From Halopseudomonas pertucinogena (GTDB taxonomy: Bacteria > Pseudomonadota > Gammaproteobacteria > Pseudomonadales > Pseudomonadaceae), in contig NZ_BMNN01000008.1 of the NCBI RefSeq assembly GCF_014646575.1, positions 1 to 64,000 on the forward strand: a DNA stretch of 64,000 nt. The letters are read 5' to 3'. A program made the translations under genes and the position numbers. The first letter of the stretch is position 1, and every line of letters starts with the position of its first letter. The notes under the pieces were generated by a model. It saw nothing but the letters and a program-made list of their open reading frames with translations, did not search any database and was not told the origin of the DNA. This document shows, piece by piece, positions 10,456-19,390 of the stretch.

Positions 10456-10725
10456 ATGCCTGAAACGGAACTGATCAATCTGCGCAACCTGGGCAAGACC
10501 TCCGTGCAATGGCTGCGCGCCATCGGCATCCATGACGCCGCCGAGCTGCGCCGCCGCGGCCCGGTCGCGGCCTACAGCGCAGTGCGTGCGCGCGGTTTCC
10601 GGGCGTCGCGGACACTGCTCTTCGCCATCGCCGGTGCGCTCCAGGACATCCACTGGAGCAAGCTCGACCCCGATTACAAGCAACAGCTGCTGCAGCAGCT
10701 GGATGAATACGACCGCAGGGAATGA
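10456..10725 (+). CDS. TfoX/Sxy C-terminal domain protein
   Basis: An 89-residue protein that is essentially a lone TfoX_C helix-hairpin-helix domain (LINLRNLGKTSVQWLRAIGIHDAAELRRRG...ALQDIHWSKL). In Haemophilus and E. coli the full-length TfoX/Sxy acts with CRP to induce competence genes, but this protein lacks the N-terminal domain, so the same role cannot be claimed. The ATG at 10456 has GAGG five bases upstream; a GTG six bases earlier is an alternative. The next gene is cbpA, a cyclic-nucleotide-binding protein, which is suggestive but not proof of a shared cAMP-related function. Confidence 0.8.
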   Translation: MPETELINLRNLGKTSVQWLRAIGIHDAAELRRRGPVAAYSAVRARGFRASRTLLFAIAGALQDIHWSKLDPDYKQQLLQQLDEYDRRE

Positions 10726-10831
10726 GCTGCCGCGCGAACAGACCTCTCGCGGCGTGCTTAAGCGTTAGCCGCAGGTGATGCTTTTGCAGTATCGTATCGA
10801 TCAGCCAAGGAACAGGATCAAGGAACTCGTT

Positions 10832-11629
10832 ATGTATCTCATCGGCGACCAACCCCCTTACGCGGAAAAGCTCATCAATAGTCTGCAGCGCATTCCCGCC
10901 CAGCTGCTGGATGGACTGGAGCCCCACGGCGAGCCCATCGCGCTGGAGGCCGTCGCCGACCTTTATCAGGTCATCGGCAATCGCGATCTCTATTTGCTGC
11001 GAAGCGGCCTGCTGCACGCGCTGATCGACGGAAAGCCATTGTTCTACATCCAGGAAGGCGATCTGATCGGGCTGCGCCAGGGGCTCAACGCGGCACCCTG
11101 CACCTATATGAGCGAGGAGCCGCTGGTACTGGTCCCCTATGATCGCGAGTCGCTGTTCCGGCACATCCACGCCAGCAATCAGCGCCAGGAGCTGTTCACC
11201 CAGTACATACTCGGCCAGGCCGCATTGATGTCCGATGCCCTGGCGCGCAGCAAGCCTGCCGACGTACGGCCGGTTACCGGCTTCCGCCACTTCGCGGCCG
11301 GTGAGGAGCTGATCAGGGAAGGTGACGATGCGGACCACGTCTTCATCATCACCGAAGGCCATGCCGAGGCGTTTGTCGGCGGCATCAAGGTGGGAGACGT
11401 TCAGCGCGACGAGATCTTCGGTGCCATGGCCCTGTTCACCCGGGAAAAGCGCTCGGCCACGGTAATTGCCAGCAGCCCGACCACGGTGATGATGATTCCC
11501 AAGGAACAGTTCCTGGCGCTGATGCAGAGCAACCCGCGGATCGCCCACAGCCTGATCGAAAGCATGGCCCGCCGCATCGACCTGATGAACAAGGAACTGA
11601 CCCATTACAAACAGCTGGCCGCAAATTAA
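10832..11629 (+). CDS. cbpA: cyclic nucleotide-binding protein CbpA
   Basis: A 265-residue protein with an N-terminal region of its own (about residues 1-125) and a C-terminal cyclic-nucleotide-binding domain (about 140-245: FAAGEELIREGDDADHVFIITEGHAEAFV...GDVQRDEIFGAMALFTREKRSATVIA). No DNA-binding domain follows, so it is not a CRP-type activator. It strongly resembles P. aeruginosa CbpA, a Vfr-dependent cAMP-binding protein reported at the cell pole. The ATG at 10832 has AAGGA seven bases upstream. I see no clear Vfr site in the 100-bp upstream gap. The PrrF RNA gene follows immediately, as in P. aeruginosa. Confidence 0.88.
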   Translation: MYLIGDQPPYAEKLINSLQRIPAQLLDGLEPHGEPIALEAVADLYQVIGNRDLYLLRSGLLHALIDGKPLFYIQEGDLIGLRQGLNAAPCTYMSEEPLVLVPYDRESLFRHIHASNQRQELFTQYILGQAALMSDALARSKPADVRPVTGFRHFAAGEELIREGDDADHVFIITEGHAEAFVGGIKVGDVQRDEIFGAMALFTREKRSATVIASSPTTVMMIPKEQFLALMQSNPRIAHSLIESMARRIDLMNKELTHYKQLAAN

Positions 11630-11643
11630 TTTTGCGAGAAGCC

Positions 11644-11675
11644 TTGACTCTCAAATGATAACGATTATTATTAAC
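11644..11675 (+). promoter_or_regulatory. PrrF promoter with overlapping Fur box
   Basis: A -35 TTGACT (11644-11649) and a -10 TATTAT (11666-11671) are 16 bp apart. A 19-bp Fur box at 11657-11675 matches the consensus GATAATGATAATCATTATC at 15 of 19 positions and covers the -10. Iron-loaded Fur should therefore block initiation, so the RNA is made under iron starvation. Confidence 0.85.
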
Positions 11676-11677
11676 AG

Positions 11678-11786
11678 CAAGTCACCGCAAGGTGGCTTGG
11701 GTAACGGGAGGTCGCAAGACTGACGGTTATCTCCTCATCAGGCTAATCACGGATTTTGGCCCGCTCCCTGAGCGGGCCATTTTTTT
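11678..11786 (+). ncRNA. prrF: PrrF iron-responsive small RNA
   Basis: A roughly 109-nt RNA homologous to PrrF1/PrrF2 of P. aeruginosa, the functional analogue of RyhB. PrrF represses mRNAs of iron-using proteins when iron is scarce. A 5' hairpin (AGTCACC GCAA GGTGGCT, 11680-11697) is followed by the conserved unpaired seed CTCCTCATCAGGCTAATCAC (11731-11750) and a terminator stem with seven U. The place beside cbpA is that of the P. aeruginosa prrF pair, but only one copy is present here. With no duplicated copy there is no room for a PrrH-like read-through RNA. The exact 5' end is inferred from the promoter. Confidence 0.9.
11758..11786. terminator. terminator of prrF, possibly shared with the efflux operon
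   Basis: A perfect nine-base-pair stem GGCCCGCTC/GAGCGGGCC with a CCT loop is followed by ATTTTTTT on the plus strand. The convergent oprM-type gene ends six bases away, so the hairpin may help end that transcript too, although it lacks a good U tract on the minus strand. Confidence 0.9.
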
Positions 11787-11791
11787 GCCTG

Positions 11792-13225
11792 TCAGGCTTC
11801 CGGTTCTGCCGAGGCCGCTGCCACTTCTTCCACCTGCCAGCCACCACCAAGCGCCTTGAACAAATTCACCTCGCTGACCAATTGATTGCGACGGTCATTG
11901 ACCAACTGCTGCTGGGCCGTGAGCAATTGGCGCTGGGCATCAAGCAAGGTCAGGTGGCTGTCCACCCCGGTGCGATAGCGGCGCTCGGCCACCTCGTAGT
12001 AATCCTCGCTCACTTCCAGCAGGTTGCGCTGCGCCTGGACCTGCTCGACGTAAGTCTCGTGGGCCGCAAGGCCGTCTGCCACGTCGCGGAACGCATCCTG
12101 AATCGCCTGCTCGTACTCGGCCACACGGATATCCCGGGAGATTTCCGCGTAGTCGAGATTGGCCCGCAGGCGACCGGCCGTGAATATCGGAATGCTGATA
12201 CTCGGCGTGAAGCTCCAGTAGCCGGATCCGCTGCTGAACAGATCGGACAGCTGAGTGCTGGCACTGCCGGCGGCGCCGGTCAACCCGATGCTCGGGAAGA
12301 AGGCGGCGCGGGCCGCGCCGATACTGGCGTTGGCCGCCATCAACTGCCGCTCGGCGGCAATGATATCAGGCCGTTTGAACAGCAGTTCGGAGGGCAGGCC
12401 CACTGGCAGATCCGCCAGCAGGTCCATTTCCAGCTTGCCTTCGCCGATGTCATCCAGTGCCACGTTCTGACCGAGCAGTTGTTGCAGCGCGTTGCGGTCC
12501 TGGGCCACCTGACGGCGGTACTGCGCCTCGGCGGCGCGGGCTGTCTCGACCGCGGTGCGGGCCTGGGTCAGTTCCAGGGTCGAGGCAACGCCGACGTCGT
12601 AGCTGCGCTGGACCAGGGCCAGGCTTTCCTCATAGGCATTCAGAGTCTGCTGGGTAACCCTGAGCAATTCCCGGTTGGCCTGCCAGGTGAAATAGCTGTT
12701 GGCCACGCCGGCGATCAGGCTGACCTGGACACTGCGCTGGGCTGCCTCGCTGGCGAGAAATTCCTGCAGCGCCTGTTCGCTGAGGCTGCGCAGTCGACCG
12801 AACAGGTCCAGCTCCCAGGCTACCCCCAGGGTGGCAAAATACTGCCCCCCGGTGGTCGCTTCGCCGGTGGGGCTCAGGTTCTCCGGGGTGCGGCTGCGGT
12901 TGCCGCTGGCGTCAGCGGAAACCGAAGGCAGCAGCGTGGCATGCTGGATGCCGTAAAGGGCCCGGTAGGCCTCCACATTCAATGCCGCGATGCGCATATC
13001 ACGATTGTTCTCCAGCGCAACCTGGATCAGTTCGCGCAGCGCCGGGTCCCGGAAGAACTCCTGCCAGCTCAGGTCCATCGCTTCGGTCTGCGAATTGAGT
13101 TCGCCGTAGGCTTCACCGGCCGGCCAGACGTCGGCAACCGGCATCGCCGGCCGCTCGTACTGCGGAATCATCGAACAACCGCCGAGCAGGCCCAGCACCG
13201 CCAGACACATCAGGGAAGGTTTCAC
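11792..13225 (-). CDS. RND efflux outer-membrane channel (OprM/TtgC family)
   Basis: Outer-membrane factor of a tripartite drug efflux pump, 477 residues. It has a lipoprotein signal ([17 protein letters not shown], Cys17) and two copies of the OEP helical hairpin repeat forming the periplasmic alpha-barrel (about residues 60-260 and 275-460), including [26 protein letters not shown] and [27 protein letters not shown]. It overlaps the transporter gene by four bases, so the operon order is mexA-mexB-oprM. It is closest in layout to MexAB-OprM and TtgABC; substrates cannot be read from sequence. Confidence 0.93.
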   Translation of the reverse strand: MKPSLMCLAVLGLLGGCSMIPQYERPAMPVADVWPAGEAYGELNSQTEAMDLSWQEFFRDPALRELIQVALENNRDMRIAALNVEAYRALYGIQHATLLPSVSADASGNRSRTPENLSPTGEATTGGQYFATLGVAWELDLFGRLRSLSEQALQEFLASEAAQRSVQVSLIAGVANSYFTWQANRELLRVTQQTLNAYEESLALVQRSYDVGVASTLELTQARTAVETARAAEAQYRRQVAQDRNALQQLLGQNVALDDIGEGKLEMDLLADLPVGLPSELLFKRPDIIAAERQLMAANASIGAARAAFFPSIGLTGAAGSASTQLSDLFSSGSGYWSFTPSISIPIFTAGRLRANLDYAEISRDIRVAEYEQAIQDAFRDVADGLAAHETYVEQVQAQRNLLEVSEDYYEVAERRYRTGVDSHLTLLDAQRQLLTAQQQLVNDRRNQLVSEVNLFKALGGGWQVEEVAAASAEPEA

Positions 13226-16200
13226 TGTGCGTTCTCCTTGTCGTCGGTGACGACCCTGCGTGAGAAGATGGACGACACCATCACGTAGAACAGCGGCACC
13301 CAGAAAATCACCAGCACCGTCGCCGTGAGCATGCCGCCGACCACACCAGTACCAATCGCATGGGAGCTGCCGGCGCCGGCACCAGTGGCAATCGCCAGCG
13401 GCACGACGCCGAGGGTGAATGCCAGAGAAGTCATGATGATCGGCCGCAGACGCATGCGACAGGCCTCTACCGCGGCATCGAACAGCGACATCCCCTGGGC
13501 ATGCAGGTCCTTGGCGAACTCGACGATCAGGATAGCGTTCTTCGCCGTCAGACCGATCGTGGTCAGCAGCCCCACCTGGAAGAACACGTCGTTATCCAGC
13601 CCACGGCCCATGGTCGCCAGCAGCGCCCCTATCACGCCCAGCGGTACTACCAGCATCACCGCAAAGGGAATGGACCAGCTCTCATAGAGCGCAGCCAGAC
13701 ACAGGAAGACCACCAGCAGGGAAAGGGCGTAGAGCGCCGGGGCCTGATCGCCGGACAGCCGCTCCTCGAATGACAGCCCGGTCCAGTCGATGCCGATGCC
13801 CGCCGGCAGCTGCTGGGCCAGTCGTTCCATCTCGGCCATGGCATCACCAGTACTGTATCCGGGAGCCGCTTCGCCCTGAATTTCCATGGCCAGCACCCCG
13901 TTGTAGCGCGCCAGTTTCGGCGGGCCATAGACCCACTCGCCGGTAGCAAAGGCGCTGAACGGAACCATCTCACCCTGGTTGTTGCGTACGAACCACTTGC
14001 CCAGATCCTCCGGGTTCATCCGCGCTTCCGCTTCGCCCTGCAGGTAGACCCGCTTCACCCGCCCACGATCGATGAAGTCATTGACGTAGCTCGAGCCCCA
14101 GGCAATCGACTGGGCAGCGTTGACGTCACTGAGCGCCACGCCCAGCACCTGAGCCTTTTCGTCATCGATGATCAGCCGGTACTGCGGCTCGTCATCCAGG
14201 CCATTGGGCCGCACCGAGGTCACCACGTCGCTTTGAGCCGCCAGGCCGAGCAGCTGATTGCGCGCCTGCATCAGCGCATCATGGCCCAGCCCTGCGTTGT
14301 CCTGAAGGAAGAAGTTGAAACCGGTGGCGTTACCCAGCGCCATCACCGCCGGCGGCGCGAAAGCCATGACCTGCGCGTCACGGAAGGAAGCGAAGCGATC
14401 CATGGCGCGCTCGACCAGAGCAAAGACGCTCTGCCCATCCTCCTCACGCTCCGCCCAGGGCTTGAGGCCGACGAACGCAATGGCGGCATTCTGGCCGCGA
14501 CCGGCGAAGCTGAACCCGGTCACGGTAAAGACCGACTGAACCACGTCACTCTCTTCGGTGAGAAGGTACTCGCGCATCTCGTCCACGGTCTTCTGCGTAC
14601 GCTCCATGGTGGAGCCTGCCGGCCCCAGCACCTGAACGAACATCACCCCCTGGTCCTCATCCGGCAGGAAGGAACTGGGCAACTTGCCGAACAGGAATAT
14701 CATGCCGCCGACAATCGCGACATACATCAGCAGATAGGGCGCCTTGCGCCGCAGTACTGCCGCCACTCCCCGCTCGTAGCGACGCACACCCTTGTCGAAG
14801 TTGCGGTTGAACCAGCCGAAGAAGCCACGTTTCTCATGAGCCTGCCCCTTGGGGATGGGCTTGAGAATGGTCGCGCACAACGCCGGCGTGAAGATCAGGG
14901 CCACCAGCACCGACAGCGTCATGGCCGAAGCAATGGTGATTGCGAACTGGCGGTAGATTACCCCGGTGGATCCACCGAAGAAGGCCATCGGCACGAATAC
15001 CGCTGACAGCACAAGGCCGATACCGATCAGGGCGCCCTGGATCTGGGTCATGGATTTGCGCGTCGCCTCAAGCGGTGACAACCCTTCCTCGGCCATCACC
15101 CGCTCGACGTTCTCCACCACCACAATGGCGTCATCCACCAGCAGACCGATGGCCAGCACCATGGCGAACATGGTGAGGATGTTGATGCTGAAGCCGAACA
15201 CCGAAAGCACCCCGAAGGTGCCGAGAATCACTACCGGCACAGCGAGGGTGGGAATCAGCGTGGCGCGGAAATTCTGCAGGAACAGGTACATCACCAGGAA
15301 CACCAGGGCGATGGCTTCCATCAGCGTGTACACCACCCCGGTAATGGATTCGGAGACCACCGGCGCCGTTTCGAAGGGGTAAACGACCTCGACTCCCGGC
15401 GGGAAGAACGGCTTCAGATCGGCGATGGTCTGCTTGACCGCCCGGGTGGTTTCCAGTGCGTTGGCACCGGTGGCCAGCTGAATGGCGATACCGGTGGCCG
15501 GCTGGCCGTTGTACAGCGCACGGAAGTTGGCATTCTGTGCCCCGAGCTCGACCCGCGCCACGTCACCCAGACGGACCTGGGAGCCGTCGGAGTTGACCTT
15601 GAGCAGAATGGCGCGGAACTGCTCCGGTGTCTCGAAACGGGTCTTGCCGATGATGGTTGCGTTGAGCTGCTGCCCCGGCACCGCCGGCGCGCCCCCGAGC
15701 TGGCCACCGGATACCTGCACGTTCTGTGCGGCAATGGCGTTGCGCACGTCAACCGGAGTCAGGTTGAAGCGGTTGAGTTTGGCCGGATCCAGCCAGATGC
15801 GCATGGAATAGGCCGAACCGAATACCTGGAAGTCACCGACTCCGTTGGTCCGGGAAATCGGGTCCTGGACCGTGGACACGATAAAGTCCGACAGGTCCTC
15901 GTTGCCCATGCTGCCGTCGGTGGAGATCAGGCTCACCACCATCAGGAAGTTGGATGATGCCTTGGTCACCCGGATCCCCTGCTGCTGAACCTCCTGGGGG
16001 AGCATCGGCGTCGCCAGCTGCAGCTTGTTCTGCACCTGAACCTGGGCGATATCCGGGTCGACGCCCTGATCGAAGGTGACGGTGATCCGCATGCTGCCAT
16101 CGGAGCCACTCTCCGACCGCATGTAGCGCAGACCATCGATGCCGTTCATCTGTTGCTCGATTACCTGGGCGACCGTGTCCTGCACTGTCTGTGCTGAGGC

Positions 16201-16353
16201 ACCGGGGTAGTTGACCGCGATGTTGACCGCGGGCGGAGCAATGCTGGGATACTGGTTGACCGGCAGGCCGAGCACAGCCAGCCCGCCCATCAGCATCACC
16301 AGGATCGCCAGCACCCAGGCGAAGATGGGGCGGTCGATGAAATAATGTGGCAT
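13222..16353 (-). CDS. RND multidrug efflux transporter (MexB/TtgB/AcrB family)
   Basis: Inner-membrane drug/proton antiporter of the HAE-1 family, 1043 residues, normal length. Twelve membrane helices and two large periplasmic porter loops are evident. The proton-relay residues are present: the double aspartate in [18 protein letters not shown] (helix 4) and the lysine in [19 protein letters not shown] (helix 10). The N-terminus [27 protein letters not shown] is typical. It works with the periplasmic adaptor encoded six bases upstream and the outer-membrane channel encoded downstream. Drug specificity is not predictable from this reading. Confidence 0.96.
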   Translation of the reverse strand: MPHYFIDRPIFAWVLAILVMLMGGLAVLGLPVNQYPSIAPPAVNIAVNYPGASAQTVQDTVAQVIEQQMNGIDGLRYMRSESGSDGSMRITVTFDQGVDPDIAQVQVQNKLQLATPMLPQEVQQQGIRVTKASSNFLMVVSLISTDGSMGNEDLSDFIVSTVQDPISRTNGVGDFQVFGSAYSMRIWLDPAKLNRFNLTPVDVRNAIAAQNVQVSGGQLGGAPAVPGQQLNATIIGKTRFETPEQFRAILLKVNSDGSQVRLGDVARVELGAQNANFRALYNGQPATGIAIQLATGANALETTRAVKQTIADLKPFFPPGVEVVYPFETAPVVSESITGVVYTLMEAIALVFLVMYLFLQNFRATLIPTLAVPVVILGTFGVLSVFGFSINILTMFAMVLAIGLLVDDAIVVVENVERVMAEEGLSPLEATRKSMTQIQGALIGIGLVLSAVFVPMAFFGGSTGVIYRQFAITIASAMTLSVLVALIFTPALCATILKPIPKGQAHEKRGFFGWFNRNFDKGVRRYERGVAAVLRRKAPYLLMYVAIVGGMIFLFGKLPSSFLPDEDQGVMFVQVLGPAGSTMERTQKTVDEMREYLLTEESDVVQSVFTVTGFSFAGRGQNAAIAFVGLKPWAEREEDGQSVFALVERAMDRFASFRDAQVMAFAPPAVMALGNATGFNFFLQDNAGLGHDALMQARNQLLGLAAQSDVVTSVRPNGLDDEPQYRLIIDDEKAQVLGVALSDVNAAQSIAWGSSYVNDFIDRGRVKRVYLQGEAEARMNPEDLGKWFVRNNQGEMVPFSAFATGEWVYGPPKLARYNGVLAMEIQGEAAPGYSTGDAMAEMERLAQQLPAGIGIDWTGLSFEERLSGDQAPALYALSLLVVFLCLAALYESWSIPFAVMLVVPLGVIGALLATMGRGLDNDVFFQVGLLTTIGLTAKNAILIVEFAKDLHAQGMSLFDAAVEACRMRLRPIIMTSLAFTLGVVPLAIATGAGAGSSHAIGTGVVGGMLTATVLVIFWVPLFYVMVSSIFSRRVVTDDKENAQ

Positions 16354-16359
16354 GGGAGA

Positions 16360-17490
16360 TTATCCTTCCTGTCCGGCAGCGTTCACGGGCTCGACATTCT
16401 CTGCCGGCACCGGCTCGACCTTCATGCCCGGTCGTGCCATGTGCACCCCTTCGGTTATCAGCCGGTCGCCTACGTTGAGACCTTCGCTGACCAGCCAGCG
16501 GTTGCCCACGGTACGGTCGGTAACAATGATGCGCTGCTCGACCACATTGTCGTCGTTGACCAGCATCGCCACGGCCTGGCCCCGGGGGTTGCGCCCGACG
16601 CCCTGCTGCGGCACCAAGATCGCATCGCTGCGTGCCCCGGCGACCAGCTGCGCATGCACGAACATGCCCGGCAACAGGATCCGGTCAGGGTTGGGGAACA
16701 CCGCCCGCAGCGTTACCGAACCGGTACCCTCGTCCACGCTCACTTCGGAGAATTCCAGACGTCCCTCGTGTTCATATTCGGAGCCGTCATCCAGACGCAG
16801 GACCGCCCGGGCCGCGTTCTCGCCCGCCTTCTCCAATCGCCCGCTGTCCAGATCACGGCGTAGCGCCAGCATGTCGCGGGCCGGCTGTGTCACGTCCACA
16901 TAGATAGGGTCAAGTTGCTGGATGGTGGCCAGCGGCTGGGCCTGGCCATTGCTGACCAGCGCCCCCTCGGTCACCGCCGACCGGCCGATCCGTCCGGAGA
17001 TCGGTGCGGAAACCCGGGTATAGCGCAGATCGATCCGAGCCCGTTCGAGCGCCGCATCAGCCTGCAGCTTGGCGGCACGCGCCTCGTCGTAGGCCTGACG
17101 GCTGACCGCCCGATCCTCGACCAGCACCCCATAACGCTCCGCCAGGGTACTGGCGGACAGCTGGGTGGCCTCGGCGCTCTTCACTGCCGCTTCATAGACG
17201 GCCGCGTCGATCTGGTACAACTGTTGTCCGGCCTTGACCTCGCTGCCTTCCTCGAACAACCGCTTCTGAATGATACCGTTGACCTGCGGCCGAACTTCCG
17301 CCACCCGGTAGGCACGGGTCCGGCCCGGCAATTCTGTGGTTACGACAAAATGTTGGGCTTCGACGCTGATGACCCCGACCTGCGGAATGGGCTGGGCCAC
17401 CTCGTCCGGTTGCGGCTCGGAGCAGGCGGCGAGCAGGACGACGGCGGTAAACAGGGGGATCAGAGCAGCGCGTGCTGGCTTGACTGGCAT
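16360..17490 (-). CDS. RND efflux periplasmic adaptor (MexA/TtgA/AcrA family)
   Basis: Membrane-fusion protein of 376 residues linking transporter and outer-membrane channel. A lipoprotein signal ends at LLAAC (Cys23). Then come the barrel-sandwich hybrid halves (YRVAEVRPQVNGIIQKRLFEEGSEVKAGQQLYQID and RYTRVSAPISGRIGRSAVTEGALV), the helical hairpin between them, and a beta-barrel plus membrane-proximal domain. It is the first gene of the pump operon, directly downstream of an operator-containing promoter. It is divergent from the TetR regulator at 17684. Confidence 0.95.
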   Translation of the reverse strand: MPVKPARAALIPLFTAVVLLAACSEPQPDEVAQPIPQVGVISVEAQHFVVTTELPGRTRAYRVAEVRPQVNGIIQKRLFEEGSEVKAGQQLYQIDAAVYEAAVKSAEATQLSASTLAERYGVLVEDRAVSRQAYDEARAAKLQADAALERARIDLRYTRVSAPISGRIGRSAVTEGALVSNGQAQPLATIQQLDPIYVDVTQPARDMLALRRDLDSGRLEKAGENAARAVLRLDDGSEYEHEGRLEFSEVSVDEGTGSVTLRAVFPNPDRILLPGMFVHAQLVAGARSDAILVPQQGVGRNPRGQAVAMLVNDDNVVEQRIIVTDRTVGNRWLVSEGLNVGDRLITEGVHMARPGMKVEPVPAENVEPVNAAGQEG

Positions 17491-17563
17491 GGGCGGGGCA
17501 CCTCTTTGTGCAAACGTTTAACGCGATGCAGCGGCAGGGAAATAGTTCGTTTCGAAGCAGACA

Positions 17564-17594
17564 ATAATACTTACATTCACGAATGTTTGTAAGT
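17564..17594 (-). promoter_or_regulatory. efflux operon promoter with embedded TetR-family operator
   Basis: Reading toward mexA, a -35 TTACAA (17587-17592), a 17-bp spacer and a -10 TATTAT (17564-17569) are seen. A 26-bp imperfect palindrome (17569-17594) with seven-base perfect arms ACTTACA/TGTAAGT fills the spacer and the -35. It resembles the known AcrR and TtgR operators (TACATTCA...TGTAAGT type). Repressor binding here would exclude RNA polymerase, and drug binding to the repressor would release it. It could also control the divergent repressor gene itself. Confidence 0.8.
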
Positions 17595-17683
17595 TGTTTT
17601 GCGATTGCTTAACATTTGTACACCAATTCAGTGGGATGTCTCGCATCCCCTCGCCATGACCGTACAGAGGGCTTACCAGCCAG

Positions 17684-18337
17684 ATGGCCAGACGCACCAA
17701 ACAGGAAGCCCAGGAAACCCGCGCCCAGATTATCGACGCTGCGGAGCTGTGTTTCTCCAGCAAGGGGGTGACGCATACCTCGCTGGCAGAAATAGCCAAG
17801 CGCGCTGGCGTCAGCCGCGGTGCCATATACTGGCATTTCCTCAACAAGGACGAAGTGTTCGAAGCCATGCTTCAGCGCGCCCGGACTCCCCTCCAGCACC
17901 TGGAAGAGGCCACCCGGGATATCGACCAGCCCGCCCCCCTTGACCGGCTGCGCGAACTCATTGCCGAAGTGCTCCGTCAGACCGAGCGCGATCCCGCGAC
18001 CCGCCGGATAAACGAGATCGTCTTTCACAAGTGCGAATTTACCGATCGGATGTGTGATTTGCGTGAAAACATGCGCACCATGCGCCGGGCATCGCTGGAT
18101 AAGCTGGAAATGGCCCTGCGCAACGCCGTCGAGAAGCAGCAGCTGCCCCCGGCGCTGGATATTCCGGTCGCAGCCCGCTGCATTCAGGCCCAGCTGATCG
18201 GCACGCTGGATACCTGGCTGCTGCGCCCGGAAGACTACTCCCTGGCCGATCAGGCCGAACGGCTGGCGGACATCATTCTGGATACGCTCAGATACAGCCC
18301 GGCGATGTTGCAGGAGCAAGCCGCCGGTGGGAAGTGA
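17684..18337 (+). CDS. TetR-family repressor of the adjacent efflux operon (TtgR/AcrR/NalC-like)
   Basis: A 217-residue TetR-type regulator. The N-terminal helix-turn-helix is canonical (RAQIIDAAELCFSSKGVTHTSLAEIAKRAGVSRGAIYWHFLNKDEVFEAML, about residues 13-62). The C-terminal ligand-binding domain matches the TetR_C_2 group (ATRRINEIVFHKCEFTDRM...). It is divergently oriented from the RND operon, with the operator in the 193-bp gap. This is the standard arrangement for local repressors that respond to pump substrates. The downstream Rieske gene starts inside its last codons. Confidence 0.92.
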   Translation: MARRTKQEAQETRAQIIDAAELCFSSKGVTHTSLAEIAKRAGVSRGAIYWHFLNKDEVFEAMLQRARTPLQHLEEATRDIDQPAPLDRLRELIAEVLRQTERDPATRRINEIVFHKCEFTDRMCDLRENMRTMRRASLDKLEMALRNAVEKQQLPPALDIPVAARCIQAQLIGTLDTWLLRPEDYSLADQAERLADIILDTLRYSPAMLQEQAAGGK

Positions 18338-18680
18338 GCCGACTGTTCCGGTCTTGCTGTGCCGACTGGATGAGCTGGCGGACCCGGGCAGCAGAGGCTT
18401 CGAGCTGGCGGGGCGCCGGCTGTTCCTGGTACGCCAGGGGCAGCAGGTGTTTGCCTACCACAACCGCTGCCCGCACCGCGGCGTTCCACTTGAGTGGGTG
18501 CCGGATCAGTTTCTCGACCGCTCCGGGCGTCTGATCCAGTGCGCCAGCCACGGCGCGCTGTTCCTCCCCGAGTCCGGTGAATGCGTGGCGGGCCCCTGTG
18601 CCGGGGCCTATCTGATGCCCCTGGCCTGCGAGGTAAGTGCCGGCCAGGTGTGGTTGAATCAGCTGCCGCCCGCCGGCTGA
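18327..18680 (+). CDS. Rieske [2Fe-2S] domain protein
   Basis: A 117-residue single-domain Rieske ferredoxin. Both cluster-binding motifs are present: C-P-H-R-G in YHNRCPHRGVPLEW and C-x2-H in IQCASHGALFLPESGECVAGPC. These supply two Cys and two His for the [2Fe-2S] centre. No membrane segment or fused oxygenase domain is seen. The GTG start overlaps the TetR gene by 11 bases and has AGGAG about ten bases upstream, so the two are probably co-translated. Its 3' end overlaps sfsA by 22 bases in convergent orientation. The physiological electron partner is unknown. Confidence 0.82.
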   Translation: MGSEPTVPVLLCRLDELADPGSRGFELAGRRLFLVRQGQQVFAYHNRCPHRGVPLEWVPDQFLDRSGRLIQCASHGALFLPESGECVAGPCAGAYLMPLACEVSAGQVWLNQLPPAG

Positions 18681-19390
18681 TCCAGCTCCACAGGTAGCTG
18701 ACCTGCCAGCACCAGGCCCTGGGGCGTCGGCTCCACCCCCCAGGCGAGTACCGACACACCGGCGGCGCTGGCTTCACGCAACAGCATGCCGTAAACCGGA
18801 TCGATCTCATCCGCGGGGCGCACCCGCGTGATGCCTCCGTGCATCACGCAGAACAGCAGGCAGCTTCGCCGGCCCGCGCGCGCCAACGCCGTCAACTCAC
18901 GCAGATGCTTCTGGCCGCGCAGGCTGACCGCATCGGGAAAGGCGCCGATGCCACCTCCCAGCGCCAGGGTGACGCTCTTCACCTCTACGACACAATCGCC
19001 ATCCGCGCCGGCAAGCAGGAAGTCGAAGCGGCTGCCGCCCACCTCGACACACACCTCGCGCCGTATCTCGGTAAAAGCAGCCAGCGGTGTGATGCGCCCC
19101 TGCGCCAATCCCGTCGCGACCACCGCGTTGGCCCTGGCGCTATGTATGCAGGCCAGCCCACCCGGCGTGGTTTCCACCAGCTCCCAGGTGCCCGGCAGCT
19201 TGCGGCCGGGCCGTGGGTTGAGGTCAACCCATACACGGCTGCCGGCCTCGGCACAGTTCTTCATTGATCCGGTATTGGGGCAATGCACGGTCAACTCCTG
19301 ACCATCATGGAGCTGAACATCTGCAAGAAACCGCTTGTAGCGCCGAAGGAGTATGCCCGGCACCAGCGGCCGGTCGAACGGGATCAGCAT
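18659..19390 (-). CDS. sfsA: SfsA DNA/RNA nuclease-like protein
   Basis: A 243-residue SfsA family protein with an N-terminal OB-like domain (LLRRYKRFLADVQL, CPNTGSMKNC) and a C-terminal restriction-endonuclease-like fold (RFDFLL...CVVEVKSVTLA...FPDAVSLRGQKHLREL) carrying the D...ExK nuclease residues. In E. coli sfsA was found through sugar fermentation stimulation, and nonspecific DNA binding is reported. The start overlaps the end of the upstream aminotransferase gene by seven bases, so they share a transcript. Confidence 0.94.
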   Translation of the reverse strand: MLIPFDRPLVPGILLRRYKRFLADVQLHDGQELTVHCPNTGSMKNCAEAGSRVWVDLNPRPGRKLPGTWELVETTPGGLACIHSARANAVVATGLAQGRITPLAAFTEIRREVCVEVGGSRFDFLLAGADGDCVVEVKSVTLALGGGIGAFPDAVSLRGQKHLRELTALARAGRRSCLLFCVMHGGITRVRPADEIDPVYGMLLREASAAGVSVLAWGVEPTPQGLVLAGQLPVELDQPAGGS

